From: Verrucomicrobiota bacterium
GTDB taxonomy: Bacteria; Verrucomicrobiota; Verrucomicrobiia; Limisphaerales; BJHT01
Reading direction: 5' to 3'
DNA: 45,933 nucleotides
Assembly: GCA_014193395.1 (NCBI GenBank)
Contig: BJHT01000021.1
Location: 1 to 45,933, forward strand
Every line of letters starts with the position of its first letter. Positions within the stretch are counted from its first letter, which is position 1. The notes below the pieces were generated by a model. The model ran no database searches, was not told where the DNA came from, and saw only the letters and a program-made list of their open reading frames with translations. The position numbers and the translations under genes were made by a program. Positions 1-7,061 of the stretch are shown in pieces.

Positions 1-21
1 TGGAAGAGTCGTTATGACCAC

Positions 22-255
22 TTATTTAGTGAACACTACACTAGCATATAACGTCGTCGCCAGTCCCACCTGCTTGAGGTTGTTCAGGCAGTGCTTCTGC
101 TTCGCCTTGTTCTTCGCCGCGCCCAGCGCCGGCAGCAACATGCTGGCCAGAATGCCGATGATCGCGATGACGACGAGCAGCTCGATGAGGGTGAAGCCGG
201 ACGCGCTGCGGTGACGCGCGGGGCAGGGCAGGGGAGGGACAGGGCGGTGATTCAT
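22..255 (-). pseudogene. truncated type IV prepilin-like (GspG/pseudopilin-like) protein
   Basis: The 77-residue product has a classic prepilin N-terminus. A short leader rich in Pro and Arg ends in [19 protein letters not shown], with Gly before the Phe where prepilin peptidase would cut and the conserved Glu at position 5 of the mature protein. The hydrophobic helix is followed by [13 protein letters not shown] and a [11 protein letters not shown] segment, typical of the large family of secreted prepilin-like proteins in Verrucomicrobia and Planctomycetes. Family members usually run to 200 or more residues. Here the frame loses resemblance after LATTLYA, at about base 46, and stops eight codons later in an AT-rich stretch. 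The C-terminal pseudopilin domain is missing, so this is probably a fragment cut by an insertion or rearrangement, although an assembly edge cannot be excluded. The N-terminal identification is firm; whether it is still functional is doubtful. Confidence 0.7.
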
Positions 256-459
256 GGCAGATACAAAGCGGCGTTCAACTGGACGTTCAATCGCCGCCGA
301 ACCTAGCCACAGGATTCGACGGCGTCAAAACTTCCGCTCGACGCTTATCTGCGTCGGGGGCGTTCCCGCAGTCGTTGGCGCGGCGTTGCTTCCTACAGGA
401 GCGCGGGCGGCGTGAGGCACTGACCGCCTGTCGCAGCCGCACGTCTCGCGGAGAAAAAG
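256..459. other. intergenic gap, no gene seen
   Basis: These 204 bases lie between the prepilin-like fragment and the 3' end of rsmH. No convincing coding frame was seen. The right end (from 444) belongs to the solo repeat end that runs into rsmH. The rest is GC-rich with short inverted stretches. Confidence 0.5.
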
Positions 460-490
460 TTAGAGCCTCCTCACGTCGGCTCCTACAAGG
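444..490 (-). repeat. solo end of MITE-like element (repeat family 1)
   Basis: Read on the minus strand this is CTTGTAGGAGCCGACGTGAG followed by GAGGCTCTAAC and a TTTTTCTCCGCGAGA tail. It matches the left end of the two full-length copies at 9438-9622 and 9648-9832. It overlaps the 3' end of rsmH: the last ten sense codons of rsmH (ALVGADVRRL) and its TAA stop are read from the repeat. No second end was recognised nearby, so this is a solo end. Confidence 0.75.
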
Positions 491-1551
491 GCCGTTTCCG
501 CTCGCCGCGCCACGCGCAGTTTGGCGCTCGAGGCCCGCGGGTTCGCGTAGATTTCCTCCGACGAGGGCCGCAGAAAATCATGCTCCAGCGGCGCGAACTC
601 GCCCGCCGCCGCCGCCGCTGCAAACGCTTGTTTCACGCGCCGATCTTCGCCGGAGTGAAATGTGAGGATTGCCACGCGACCGCCCGGTTTCAGGCATTGC
701 GGCAGAAAACGGAGAAACGTCTCGAGCGCGGAGAACTCGTCGTTCACCTCGATGCGCAGGGCCTGGAACACCCGGCGCGTGATCGTGGCCACCGCGTCAC
801 GGTCCAGATCGTGTCCGGCCTGCCAGAGCGCCGCGCGCACGAGGTCGGCCAGGTGCAGCGTGGTGACGATGGGCTGGCGGCGCTGGGCCGTGACGATGGC
901 GCGGGCCAGTTCGGCGGCGTGCGGTTCATCGGCGTTGGCCTCGAGGATCGCCTGCAAGCGGTGCGCGTCCAGCCGCGCCAGCAACACCGACGCGGGCGCG
1001 CCGCGCTGCGGGTTCATCCGCAAATCCAGTGGCCCGTCGGACTTGAACGTGAAGCCGCGTGCCGGGTTATCGAGCTGCATCGAGGAACAGCCGAGGTCGG
1101 CGAGAATCAGATCGGCCCCGGCGAGATTTTGCGCGCCGAGAATCTTCGGCAGCCCGGCGAAGTTCGTGTGACACACGCCCAGCATGTCCTCGCCGAAGCC
1201 GCGCGCCCGCAGGCGTTCGGTGGTTTTCGCCAGTTCGATGGGATCGGCGTCGAGGCCGAGGAGGCGTCCGCCGGGCAGCAGGCGTGGGAGGATTTCAGAC
1301 GAATGCCCGCCGTAGCCGAGCGTGCAGTCCACCGCGAGATCGCCGGGTTGCGGGGCGAGAAACTCGAGGATTTCCCGGACCATGATCGGCCGGTGGGCGC
1401 CCGCGGGCGTTTTGCCCGACGCGATGACTTTTTGCACCGTGTCGGCGTGGAGCGCGGGATTCAACTCCTTGTACTTCTCCTCGAAACGGCGCGGGTGCGT
1501 ACCGCGATAGCGCGGGCGGCGTTGGTGTTTGGACGGTTCTTCCGGCGACAT
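460..1551 (-). CDS. rsmH: 16S rRNA (cytosine(1402)-N(4))-methyltransferase RsmH
   Basis: RsmH is the SAM-dependent enzyme that N4-methylates C1402 of 16S rRNA in the decoding centre. The 363-residue protein carries the family pattern: HRPIMVREILEFL near residue 53, the SAM-binding DCTLGYGGHS at about 75, LILADLGCSSMQLD followed by RGFTF, then GRVAILTFHSGEDRRVK near the C-terminus. The start at 1551 (MSPEEPSKHQ) is preferred over an upstream ATG at 1665, because the extra 38 residues are low-complexity Arg/Thr/Pro and unlike the family. The N-terminal 50 residues before the HRPIMV motif are still longer than usual. In many bacteria rsmH sits in the division/cell-wall cluster; here it stands alone, divergent from ubiX. 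Its last ten codons and stop come from a dispersed repeat. Confidence 0.95.
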   Translation of the reverse strand: MSPEEPSKHQRRPRYRGTHPRRFEEKYKELNPALHADTVQKVIASGKTPAGAHRPIMVREILEFLAPQPGDLAVDCTLGYGGHSSEILPRLLPGGRLLGLDADPIELAKTTERLRARGFGEDMLGVCHTNFAGLPKILGAQNLAGADLILADLGCSSMQLDNPARGFTFKSDGPLDLRMNPQRGAPASVLLARLDAHRLQAILEANADEPHAAELARAIVTAQRRQPIVTTLHLADLVRAALWQAGHDLDRDAVATITRRVFQALRIEVNDEFSALETFLRFLPQCLKPGGRVAILTFHSGEDRRVKQAFAAAAAAGEFAPLEHDFLRPSSEEIYANPRASSAKLRVARRAETALVGADVRRL

Positions 1552-1657
1552 GGCGGGCGTCGTTGACGCGCGCGGAGTTGTGCGGCGGCGGCGGCGGGTG
1601 GTCAATGCGCAACATCCGCTGGTAGTTTTGCGTGGGATCGGACACGGATGGGGAAGG

Positions 1658-1730
1658 AAGCTCAAAGCTCAAAGCTCAAGGGAAGTTCCAAGCGCCAAGC
1701 ACCATTTGAGCTTTAGGCTTTGAGCTTTCC
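1658..1730. repeat. AAGCTCAAAG palindromic repeat (family 3)
   Basis: Tandem AGCTCAAAGCTCAAAGCTCA followed by the inverted TTTGAGCTTTAGGCTTTGAG with about 20-25 nt between. Related copies lie at 32018-32212 and 34440-34715. It occupies the space between rsmH and ubiX. A TTG at 1720 that would lengthen the ubiX frame lies inside this repeat, which argues against using it as the start. Confidence 0.75.
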
Positions 1731-1776
1731 CCCGCCCCTCGCCATATTCCGCCCGCAAAATGAAACGCTCTTCCGC

Positions 1777-2334
1777 TTGAGAATCCTGGTCGCCATCACC
1801 GGTGCCAGCGGCGCGCTTTACGCCCAGCGTCTGCTCGACAACCTCGACCCCGCCCACCACGAAATTCACGTCGTGCTGAGCAATTACGCCCACGTCGTGC
1901 TCCAGCAGGAACTGCCCGCTGGCCTGAAGCTTCGGCCCGAGGTGAAGACCCACGGCCTCAAAAGCATGAACGTTCCCTTCGCCAGCGGCTCGAACCCCTT
2001 CGATGTCATGGTCGTGATCCCGTGCAGCATGGGCACGCTCGGCCGCATCGCCCACGGCGTCAGCGAGGACGTTCTTTTGCGTGCCGCCGACGTGATGTTG
2101 AAAGAACGCCGCAAGCTCATCCTCGTCCCGCGCGAGACGCCGTTGAGCTTGGTGCATCTGAAAAATCTCGAACTCCTCCTCCTCGCCGGCGCGACGATTC
2201 TGCCCGCGAACCCCTCGTTTTACACGCTGCCACAGACCGTCGAGCAGGTCGCCGACACCGTCGTGGCGCGCGTGCTCGATCACATCGGCGTGCCGCAAAC
2301 CCTCGTGCAGCGGTGGCAGGAGAAGCGCGAGTGA
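1777..2334 (+). CDS. ubiX: UbiX-type flavin prenyltransferase
   Basis: UbiX joins a dimethylallyl group to FMN to make the prenylated flavin cofactor used by UbiD-type decarboxylases. The 185-residue protein begins MRILVAITGASGALYAQRLL, the N-terminal flavin/phosphate loop of the family. Its C-terminal half contains IPCSMGTLGRIAHG, RAADVMLKERRKLILVPRET and a PANPSFY segment near 145, all characteristic. A TTG at 1777 is the most sensible start because it places the glycine loop at the normal distance from the N-terminus. A longer frame opens at a TTG at 1720, but that lies in a repeat. Standing directly before a UbiA-type prenyltransferase and near mqnE/mqnA/mqnC, it probably serves late menaquinone synthesis, activating the decarboxylase that acts after prenylation. 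No UbiD homologue is in the window. Confidence 0.9.
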   Translation: MRILVAITGASGALYAQRLLDNLDPAHHEIHVVLSNYAHVVLQQELPAGLKLRPEVKTHGLKSMNVPFASGSNPFDVMVVIPCSMGTLGRIAHGVSEDVLLRAADVMLKERRKLILVPRETPLSLVHLKNLELLLLAGATILPANPSFYTLPQTVEQVADTVVARVLDHIGVPQTLVQRWQEKRE

Positions 2335-2369
2335 TTCTAATTCCCTTTCAGTCGGCCCGCTTCTTTTGC

Positions 2370-2496
2370 ACCACAGAGACACGATGAACACAGAGAAAAC
2401 CAAGGACTCGCGGATCGCTCGTCGTTCACCGATTGGAGACTTCCTGAAGCCGACGCCATCCCTCGTTTTTCTCTGTGTTCATCGTGTCTCTGTGGT
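2370..2496. repeat. long inverted repeat with ACCACAGAGACACGATGAAC arms
   Basis: The left arm (about 2370-2401) and right arm (about 2465-2496) are reverse complements over roughly 30 nt, separated by about 63 nt. It fills the ubiX-ubiA gap. A partial relative (ACCACAGAGACACGAAGAAC) occurs near 30746, so the sequence is dispersed. It could form a strong hairpin in RNA, but there is no U-tract and it is not a typical intrinsic terminator. Confidence 0.85.
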
Positions 2497-2533
2497 TTCA
2501 ATTCCGGCTTCAACCGAATAGCAACGGCTTAGA

Positions 2534-3466
2534 ATGATGTTCGACACGCTGGTGAAATGGGCGGGCTTCGTGAAGCTCTCGCACACGCTCTTTGCGCTGC
2601 CGTTCGCGCTCGCCGCCATGGTCGTGGCCGCGCGCGACAACGCGGGCTGGCCCGGCTGGCGGACCTTCACGCTGATCCTCGCGGCGATGGTCTGCGCCCG
2701 CACTTGCGCGATGGCCTTCAACCGCATCGTCGATCGGAAGTTCGATGCGATGAATCCCCGCACGGCGATGCGGCATCTGCCCGCGGGCCAGATTTCCCTC
2801 GTCAGCGCCGTCGGGCTCTGTGCGCTGAGCGGTGCGGGACTGGTGGCCGCCGCGTATTTTCTGAATCCATTGTGCTTCTACCTTTCGCCCGTCGCGCTGT
2901 TCCTCATTTGCTTTTACTCGCTGACCAAGCGCTTCACCGATTACACGCACGTCTGGCTGGGCGTCGCACTCGCGCTTGCGCCGCTGGGTGCGTGGCTCGC
3001 CGTGCGCGGCGGCTTCGATTTTTTCCCTATGCGCAACGGCGTCGTGTCGCTCGCGCACAGCGGCTTCCTCGCCATCCTGCTGGCCGTCGCGGTTGTGTTC
3101 TGGCTGATCGGCTTCGACATCATCTACGCGCTGCAAGACTACGAGTTCGACAAACGCGTCGGTCTGCGTTCGCTCGTCGTGGCCTGGGGACCGCTCAACG
3201 CCCTGCGCGCCGCCTTCATCGCGCATCTGGTGATGATCCTCGTGCTCGTCGCGTTCGGCCTGCTCTCGCGCTTCCGGCTCGCCTACCTCATCGGCATGAT
3301 GCTCATCGCGTCGAGCCTGCTTTTCGAGCACTGGCTGGCCCGCCGCCGCAGCCTGAACTGGGTTCAGAACGCCTTCTTCCGCCTCAATGCGCTGGTGAGT
3401 CTCGTGTTCCTGGTGGTGACGGTGTGTGAAGTGGTGTTCCCAGGTTTTCGTTTGGCGAGGCCGTAA
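2534..3466 (+). CDS. ubiA: UbiA-family prenyltransferase (MqnP-like) for menaquinone synthesis
   Basis: This is a 310-residue integral membrane prenyltransferase that would attach a polyprenyl chain to an aromatic carboxylate. Both aspartate-rich, Mg-diphosphate-binding motifs are present: N63-RIV-D67-RKF-D71 and D195-IIYALQ-D202-YEF-D206. Hydrophobic helices are spread along the chain (roughly 15-35, 43-62, 88-110, 115-130, 140-157, 178-197, 225-250, 254-275 and 285-305). Family knowledge: UbiA homologues encoded with futalosine-pathway genes prenylate 1,4-dihydroxy-6-naphthoate or a derivative (MqnP). That role is inferred here from the neighbouring ubiX, mqnE, mqnA and mqnC. A second ATG is the next codon. 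Annotation as 4-hydroxybenzoate polyprenyltransferase would be a homology label only. Confidence 0.92.
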   Translation: MMFDTLVKWAGFVKLSHTLFALPFALAAMVVAARDNAGWPGWRTFTLILAAMVCARTCAMAFNRIVDRKFDAMNPRTAMRHLPAGQISLVSAVGLCALSGAGLVAAAYFLNPLCFYLSPVALFLICFYSLTKRFTDYTHVWLGVALALAPLGAWLAVRGGFDFFPMRNGVVSLAHSGFLAILLAVAVVFWLIGFDIIYALQDYEFDKRVGLRSLVVAWGPLNALRAAFIAHLVMILVLVAFGLLSRFRLAYLIGMMLIASSLLFEHWLARRRSLNWVQNAFFRLNALVSLVFLVVTVCEVVFPGFRLARP

Positions 3467-3650
3467 GTTTTCTCCGGGAGCACTGGCATCCAGAGGGATC
3501 CTCCACAGCGACCACGCCTACGATATTCTGGATGTGCCGCTCATCGCGCGCGTGGAAGTTCACGCTCCCGAATCCACGGCGCGGTGAACGGGTGACGGGG
3601 CGGGACCGATCAACCTCTGCCACTCGTCTCCTCGCCCCGGTTGTCCCCTC

Positions 3651-3968
3651 CTATTCTCGGAACATTTCCCCCAGCGCCGTCAGCGTCGCTTGGACCGTCG
3701 CCGCGTCCAGTCCGCCAAATCGGCGAATCAGTCGCGCCTTGTCCATTCCCCGCAGGTGATCCAACGCCACCTGTCCGGTCAGTCCCGCAAAAAAGCACGG
3801 GACTCGGAAGGGCGCATTGAAACCTCCGCTGGTCAGAGGCGCGACCAGCACCGTGCGCAGGCGGTCGTTCATCTCGTCCGGCGACACGATCACGACGGGG
3901 CGAGTCTTGCGCATCTCCGATCCTTCGCCGGGATCCAGTCGCGCCAGCCAGATTTCAAATCGTTTCAT
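3651..3968 (-). CDS. mazF: MazF/PemK-family mRNA interferase toxin
   Basis: This is a 105-residue toxin of the MazF/PemK fold, which cleaves mRNA in the absence of its antitoxin. The N-terminal strand KRFEIWLARLDPGEGSE leads into the family motif KTRPVVIVS (the conserved Arg is implicated in catalysis), then VLVAPLTS, and later GQVALDHLRGMDKARL, the usual MazF C-terminal helix/strand region. The start at 3968 (MKRFEIW) is chosen because the longer frame would add 19 Pro-rich residues lying within the upstream gene. It overlaps the 3' end of the antitoxin gene by 14 nt, indicating translational coupling. The pair is on the minus strand between ubiA and mqnE. Confidence 0.9.
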   Translation of the reverse strand: MKRFEIWLARLDPGEGSEMRKTRPVVIVSPDEMNDRLRTVLVAPLTSGGFNAPFRVPCFFAGLTGQVALDHLRGMDKARLIRRFGGLDAATVQATLTALGEMFRE

Positions 3969-4248
3969 TGGCGGCTGGGGCTGGCCAATGCCACTCGGCG
4001 GCATCCCATTCGCTGGGTGTTTCACGGAGCGTCGCCAACTCCGCGAAGTCGCGGTCCAGTTCCGTTTGCGGGATTGCCCCCAACGCCTCTGTCCATCCTT
4101 CGCGTGCCTGATGCGGCCCCGCCGTCACCACCAGCGTTCGGTTCTGAACCGTCACCGTGGCGGCGGTGCCGAATCCGCAGGCATCCAGCACCTCCTTGGG
4201 CAGGAGCAGGCCGAACCCGTCACCAATCCGCTCAATCTTCGCTTGCAT
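3955..4248 (-). CDS. mazE: MazE/AbrB-type antitoxin
   Basis: This is a 97-residue antitoxin. Residues 1-45 (MQAKIERIGDGFGLLLPKEV followed by a Gly/Ala-rich turn and TVTVQNRTLVV) form the short swapped-hairpin SpoVT/AbrB DNA-binding fold that MazE-type antitoxins use to bind their own promoter. The C-terminal half is acidic and Trp-rich, as expected of the flexible segment that wraps the toxin. The start at 4248 matches the family N-terminus; an upstream in-frame codon at 4296 adds 16 residues with no family resemblance. It precedes and overlaps mazF, the standard antitoxin-first order, so autoregulation is likely. Assignment rests on fold pattern and context. Confidence 0.85.
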   Translation of the reverse strand: MQAKIERIGDGFGLLLPKEVLDACGFGTAATVTVQNRTLVVTAGPHQAREGWTEALGAIPQTELDRDFAELATLRETPSEWDAAEWHWPAPAANETI

Positions 4249-4321
4249 GGCGCGAAGGTACGCCGTGACGAATTGGCGGCAAGGCCTCAATTTCAAATGC
4301 GCTGTGCGCAGTTGCGGGAGC

Positions 4322-4414
4322 GGGGCATTTACGCGGTTTCAGCGTGCGGCGCTCCGACCAGGTGCGAGCCACCCGCGACCTGCGGACGCTGAAACGGCGT
4401 GAACGCCGCGCCCC
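4322..4414. repeat. imperfect inverted repeat (TTTCAGCG type)
   Basis: The left arm GGCATTTACGCGGTTTCAGC and the right arm GCTGAAACGGCGTGAACGCC are imperfect reverse complements flanking about 38 nt. A related single arm lies near 6983-7014, just before mqnC. It occupies the gap between mazE and mqnE; no gene was seen there. Confidence 0.6.
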
Positions 4415-4488
4415 GGACTTACCTACGGCGTGCCTCAGGATTTGGCTCCTTGTTCCCCCCGCCGTCCCTGCTAGCGTCTGCGCTGCTG

Positions 4489-5676
4489 ATGAATTTCTTG
4501 ATCCACCGCAGTGAACTGGCCGATCTCTTCGACAAAGTCGCGGCGGGGGTGCGCCTCGATGAGGCGGATGCGCTGCGGCTTTTCGCGACGCGCGATGTGA
4601 ATGCGCTCGGCGCGCTCGCCAGCCTCGTGGCGCAGCGCAAGAACGGGAACCGCGCGAGCTACATCGTCAACCGCTACATCAACTACTCGAACTACTGCAT
4701 TCTCTCGTGCCAGTTCTGCGCCTTCGCGCGGAAGAAGCGCGACGCGGATGGCTTCGAGCTGACCATCGAACAGATCGTCGAGAAGGCGCGCGAGGCCCGG
4801 CGGCTGGGGATCACGGAGCTGCACATCGTCGGCGGGTTGCATCCGTCGCTGCCGTTCCGCCATTACACGGACATGCTGCGCGCGCTCAAGGCGCTCGATG
4901 CGCAACTGCAATTGAAGTGCTTCACGGCCATCGAGATTTTGCATCTCGCGTGGCTCGCGAAGAAATCCGTGGTGGAGACGCTCACGGAACTCAAGGCCGC
5001 CGGGCTCGATTCGCTCACGGGGGGCGGCGCGGAAATCTTCCGTCCCGAAGTGCGCCAGGCCATCGCGCGCGGCAAGGAATCGGCGGCGGAATACCTCGAC
5101 GTGCATCGCACCTGGCATCGCCTCGGCGGGCGCAGCACCTGCACGATGCTTTACGGCCATGTCGAGTCGGTGGCGGACCGCGTGGATCATCTGCGGCAGT
5201 TGCGCGTGTTGCAGGACGAGACGCACGGCTTCACGGGCTTCATTCCGCTGCCGTATCAGCCGGAGAACAACCGCATCGCCGTGCAGCATCCGCCGACGGG
5301 TTTTGATTCGCTGCGCACCATCGCCGTCAGCCGCATCTACCTCGATAACTTCGATCACATCACGGCCTACTGGGTCGGCCTCGGCCTCAAGCTCGCGCAG
5401 GTCGCGCTCAGTTACGGCGCGGACGATCTGCACGGCACGATCATCGAGGAGCACATTTTCCACATGGCCGGAGCAACCTCGCCGCAGGCCCAGACCGAGG
5501 CGGCGATGGTGAAAGCCATCCGCGAGGCCGGCAAGGTGCCAGTCCAGCGCAACACGTTTTACGAACCGGTGAAGGTGTGGGACCAAACCGCCGCCACCAG
5601 CGTCGAAGCCGCGCCCGCCGCCGCGCCCGCTGCTCCGGCCACGGGCACCCTCGAAGCCAATCTCGCCACGGCGTGA
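4489..5676 (+). CDS. mqnE: aminofutalosine synthase MqnE (radical SAM)
   Basis: MqnE is the radical SAM enzyme that joins 3-[(1-carboxyvinyl)oxy]benzoate to the adenosyl moiety of SAM, giving 6-amino-6-deoxyfutalosine. The 395-residue protein has the radical SAM cluster motif C70-x3-C74-x2-C77 in NYCILSCQFCAFAR. It also has ELHIVGGLHPSLPF, GLDSLTGGGAEIF, STCTMLYGHVES and FIPLPYQPENN, which match MqnE rather than MqnC. The start at 4489 (MNFLIHRSEL) is preferred over a GTG 90 nt upstream, because the extra residues are unlike the family and overlap a repeat. The last 30 residues are an Ala/Pro-rich tail outside the conserved domain. Its stop codon overlaps the mqnA start (GTGA), so the two are translationally coupled. 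Confidence 0.95.
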   Translation: MNFLIHRSELADLFDKVAAGVRLDEADALRLFATRDVNALGALASLVAQRKNGNRASYIVNRYINYSNYCILSCQFCAFARKKRDADGFELTIEQIVEKAREARRLGITELHIVGGLHPSLPFRHYTDMLRALKALDAQLQLKCFTAIEILHLAWLAKKSVVETLTELKAAGLDSLTGGGAEIFRPEVRQAIARGKESAAEYLDVHRTWHRLGGRSTCTMLYGHVESVADRVDHLRQLRVLQDETHGFTGFIPLPYQPENNRIAVQHPPTGFDSLRTIAVSRIYLDNFDHITAYWVGLGLKLAQVALSYGADDLHGTIIEEHIFHMAGATSPQAQTEAAMVKAIREAGKVPVQRNTFYEPVKVWDQTAATSVEAAPAAAPAAPATGTLEANLATA

Positions 5677-6560
5677 AAGATCCCGAGCCACTCCCGAAAC
5701 TCCGCCTGCTCCCCATCGGCCCGCTCGAATCGCGGCCGCCGACGGAATGGGAAAAGCGCCTGCGCGAAATCGAACAACTCGAGGAACTGCCGCCCGTGCC
5801 GCTCGCGCCGTTGCGCGTCGGCTCCGTTCCCTATCTCAACGCCGTCCCGCTCACGCGCGGCCTCGAGGACCAGATCGTTTTCGCACCGCCCTCGGAACTG
5901 GCGAAGCTCCTGCGCGACGGCACGCTTGACGCGGCGCTCGTCTCGGTCACCGAGGCGTTGCTGCACGAGGGCTACGACATTCTCGACGGCATCGCGGTCG
6001 CGTCGCTCGGCGAGGTGAAGAGTGTCTTCCTCGCGCATCGCGAGCCGCTGGAGAAGATCACGCAAATCTTCTGCGACACCGCCTCGCTCACCAGCGTGAA
6101 CCTGCTGCGCGTGTTGCTCGCCGAGCGCGGTTTGCGCCCGGATTTCGTGCCGCTGCCGAATTATCACGACGCGCCTTTTTACCCCGCCGTGCTGCTCATC
6201 GGCGACCCGGCGCTCGACTTCGTCCGCGAGTCGCATCCGCACCAGATTTGGGATCTCGGCGCGGCGTGGTTCGAGCTGACGCAACTGCCGTTTGTCTATG
6301 CCGTGTGGGCGTTGCGCCGCGGGCACGTCAGCGCCGCACTGCGCGGGCAACTGCGCGAGGCTAAATCCGCGGGCCTGCGCGAGCTGGATGCCATCGTCGG
6401 CGAGCGGAAGGAATACGATTACAACTTCCGCAAGGACTACCTCGGCTGGGTCATCCACTACCACCTCGGCCCGGATGAAAAACGCGGGCTGGCGAAGTTC
6501 GTCGAACTGCTCCGCAAACACGTCACGAACAATGTTTTTGATCCGCAGTATGTGGAGTGA
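5673..6560 (+). CDS. mqnA: chorismate dehydratase MqnA
   Basis: MqnA removes water from chorismate to form 3-[(1-carboxyvinyl)oxy]benzoate, the first step of the futalosine menaquinone pathway. It has a periplasmic-binding-protein-like fold. The recognisable domain begins LRVGSVPYLNAVPL at residues 47-60, then PPSELAKLLRDGTLDAALVS, GEVKSVFLAH, LLIGDPAL and WFELTQLPFVYAVW, all characteristic. The GTG at 5673 overlaps the mqnE stop codon and is the natural coupled start. It leaves about 45 residues (Pro- and Glu-rich) ahead of the domain, longer than usual. No ATG or GTG close to the domain gives an obviously better start. Confidence 0.93.
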   Translation: MKDPEPLPKLRLLPIGPLESRPPTEWEKRLREIEQLEELPPVPLAPLRVGSVPYLNAVPLTRGLEDQIVFAPPSELAKLLRDGTLDAALVSVTEALLHEGYDILDGIAVASLGEVKSVFLAHREPLEKITQIFCDTASLTSVNLLRVLLAERGLRPDFVPLPNYHDAPFYPAVLLIGDPALDFVRESHPHQIWDLGAAWFELTQLPFVYAVWALRRGHVSAALRGQLREAKSAGLRELDAIVGERKEYDYNFRKDYLGWVIHYHLGPDEKRGLAKFVELLRKHVTNNVFDPQYVE

Positions 6561-6585
6561 GCTCGAACTCCGCGGGTGCGAGGCT

Positions 6586-6975
6586 GTGGCCGCCGACGTG
6601 AGGAGAACCCGAGCGGCAAAGAACGGCGTGGCATTGCCCCATCGGAGCCGAAACGCGGAGGGGAAGGAGTGCGTTGGCAGGCGGACGGCCCGTTGCGCGC
6701 GCCTTGCTCAACGAGAATGTGAATCCCAGTCGCCGAAACGGATGGGGCAAAGGAATGGAGGCAAAGGAATGAAGACTGAAAAATTGTCCCGTCCCAATTC
6801 CTTTGCCTCCATTCCTATGCCCAAAATTCCCCTGCCCGGTTTCCGCGCGTGTATCGGCACCGCGTCGCTCGCGGCTCCGGTATCCGCTGCCGCCCGACGG
6901 ATGCTGTGGCAGGTGGATGGAACGCACGCGCAATGCGGGGAAATCCGCCTCCTCACGTCGGCGGCTACGGGCTTG
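6586..6975. repeat. compound repeat region: family-1-like arms enclosing a family-2 palindrome
   Basis: The 500-base gap between mqnA and mqnC holds no convincing gene. The left arm at about 6589-6612 (GTGGCCGCCGACGTGAGGAG) and the right arm at about 6950-6974 (CTCCTCACGTCGGCGGCTAC) are reverse-complement-like. Between them, 6744-6822 is a copy of the GGCAAAGGAATGGAGGCAAA palindrome. Past the right arm, 6983-7014 carries one arm of the element seen at 4322-4414. Several elements therefore appear nested or stacked here. Confidence 0.75.
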
Positions 6976-7061
6976 CGGTGGACGTTTCACACCGGCGTAA
7001 ACGCCACGCTCCCCGGCAACCCCGTCTTGTTTCTCCCCCAATCCCTGCTTGATTCAACGCC

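Noticed and set aside
580-1566. 328-codon plus-strand frame opposite rsmH
   Set aside because: The minus strand carries all RsmH motifs; this frame is an antisense shadow.
1720-1776. TTG at 1720 as the ubiX start, and likewise the TTG at 34700 for rimO
   Set aside because: Both lie inside family-3 repeats and add residues without family resemblance; downstream starts fit the proteins better.
2370-2496. Intrinsic transcription terminator after ubiX
   Set aside because: The hairpin is strong, but the loop is long and no T-run follows either arm. It is better called a dispersed inverted repeat; a termination role is not excluded.
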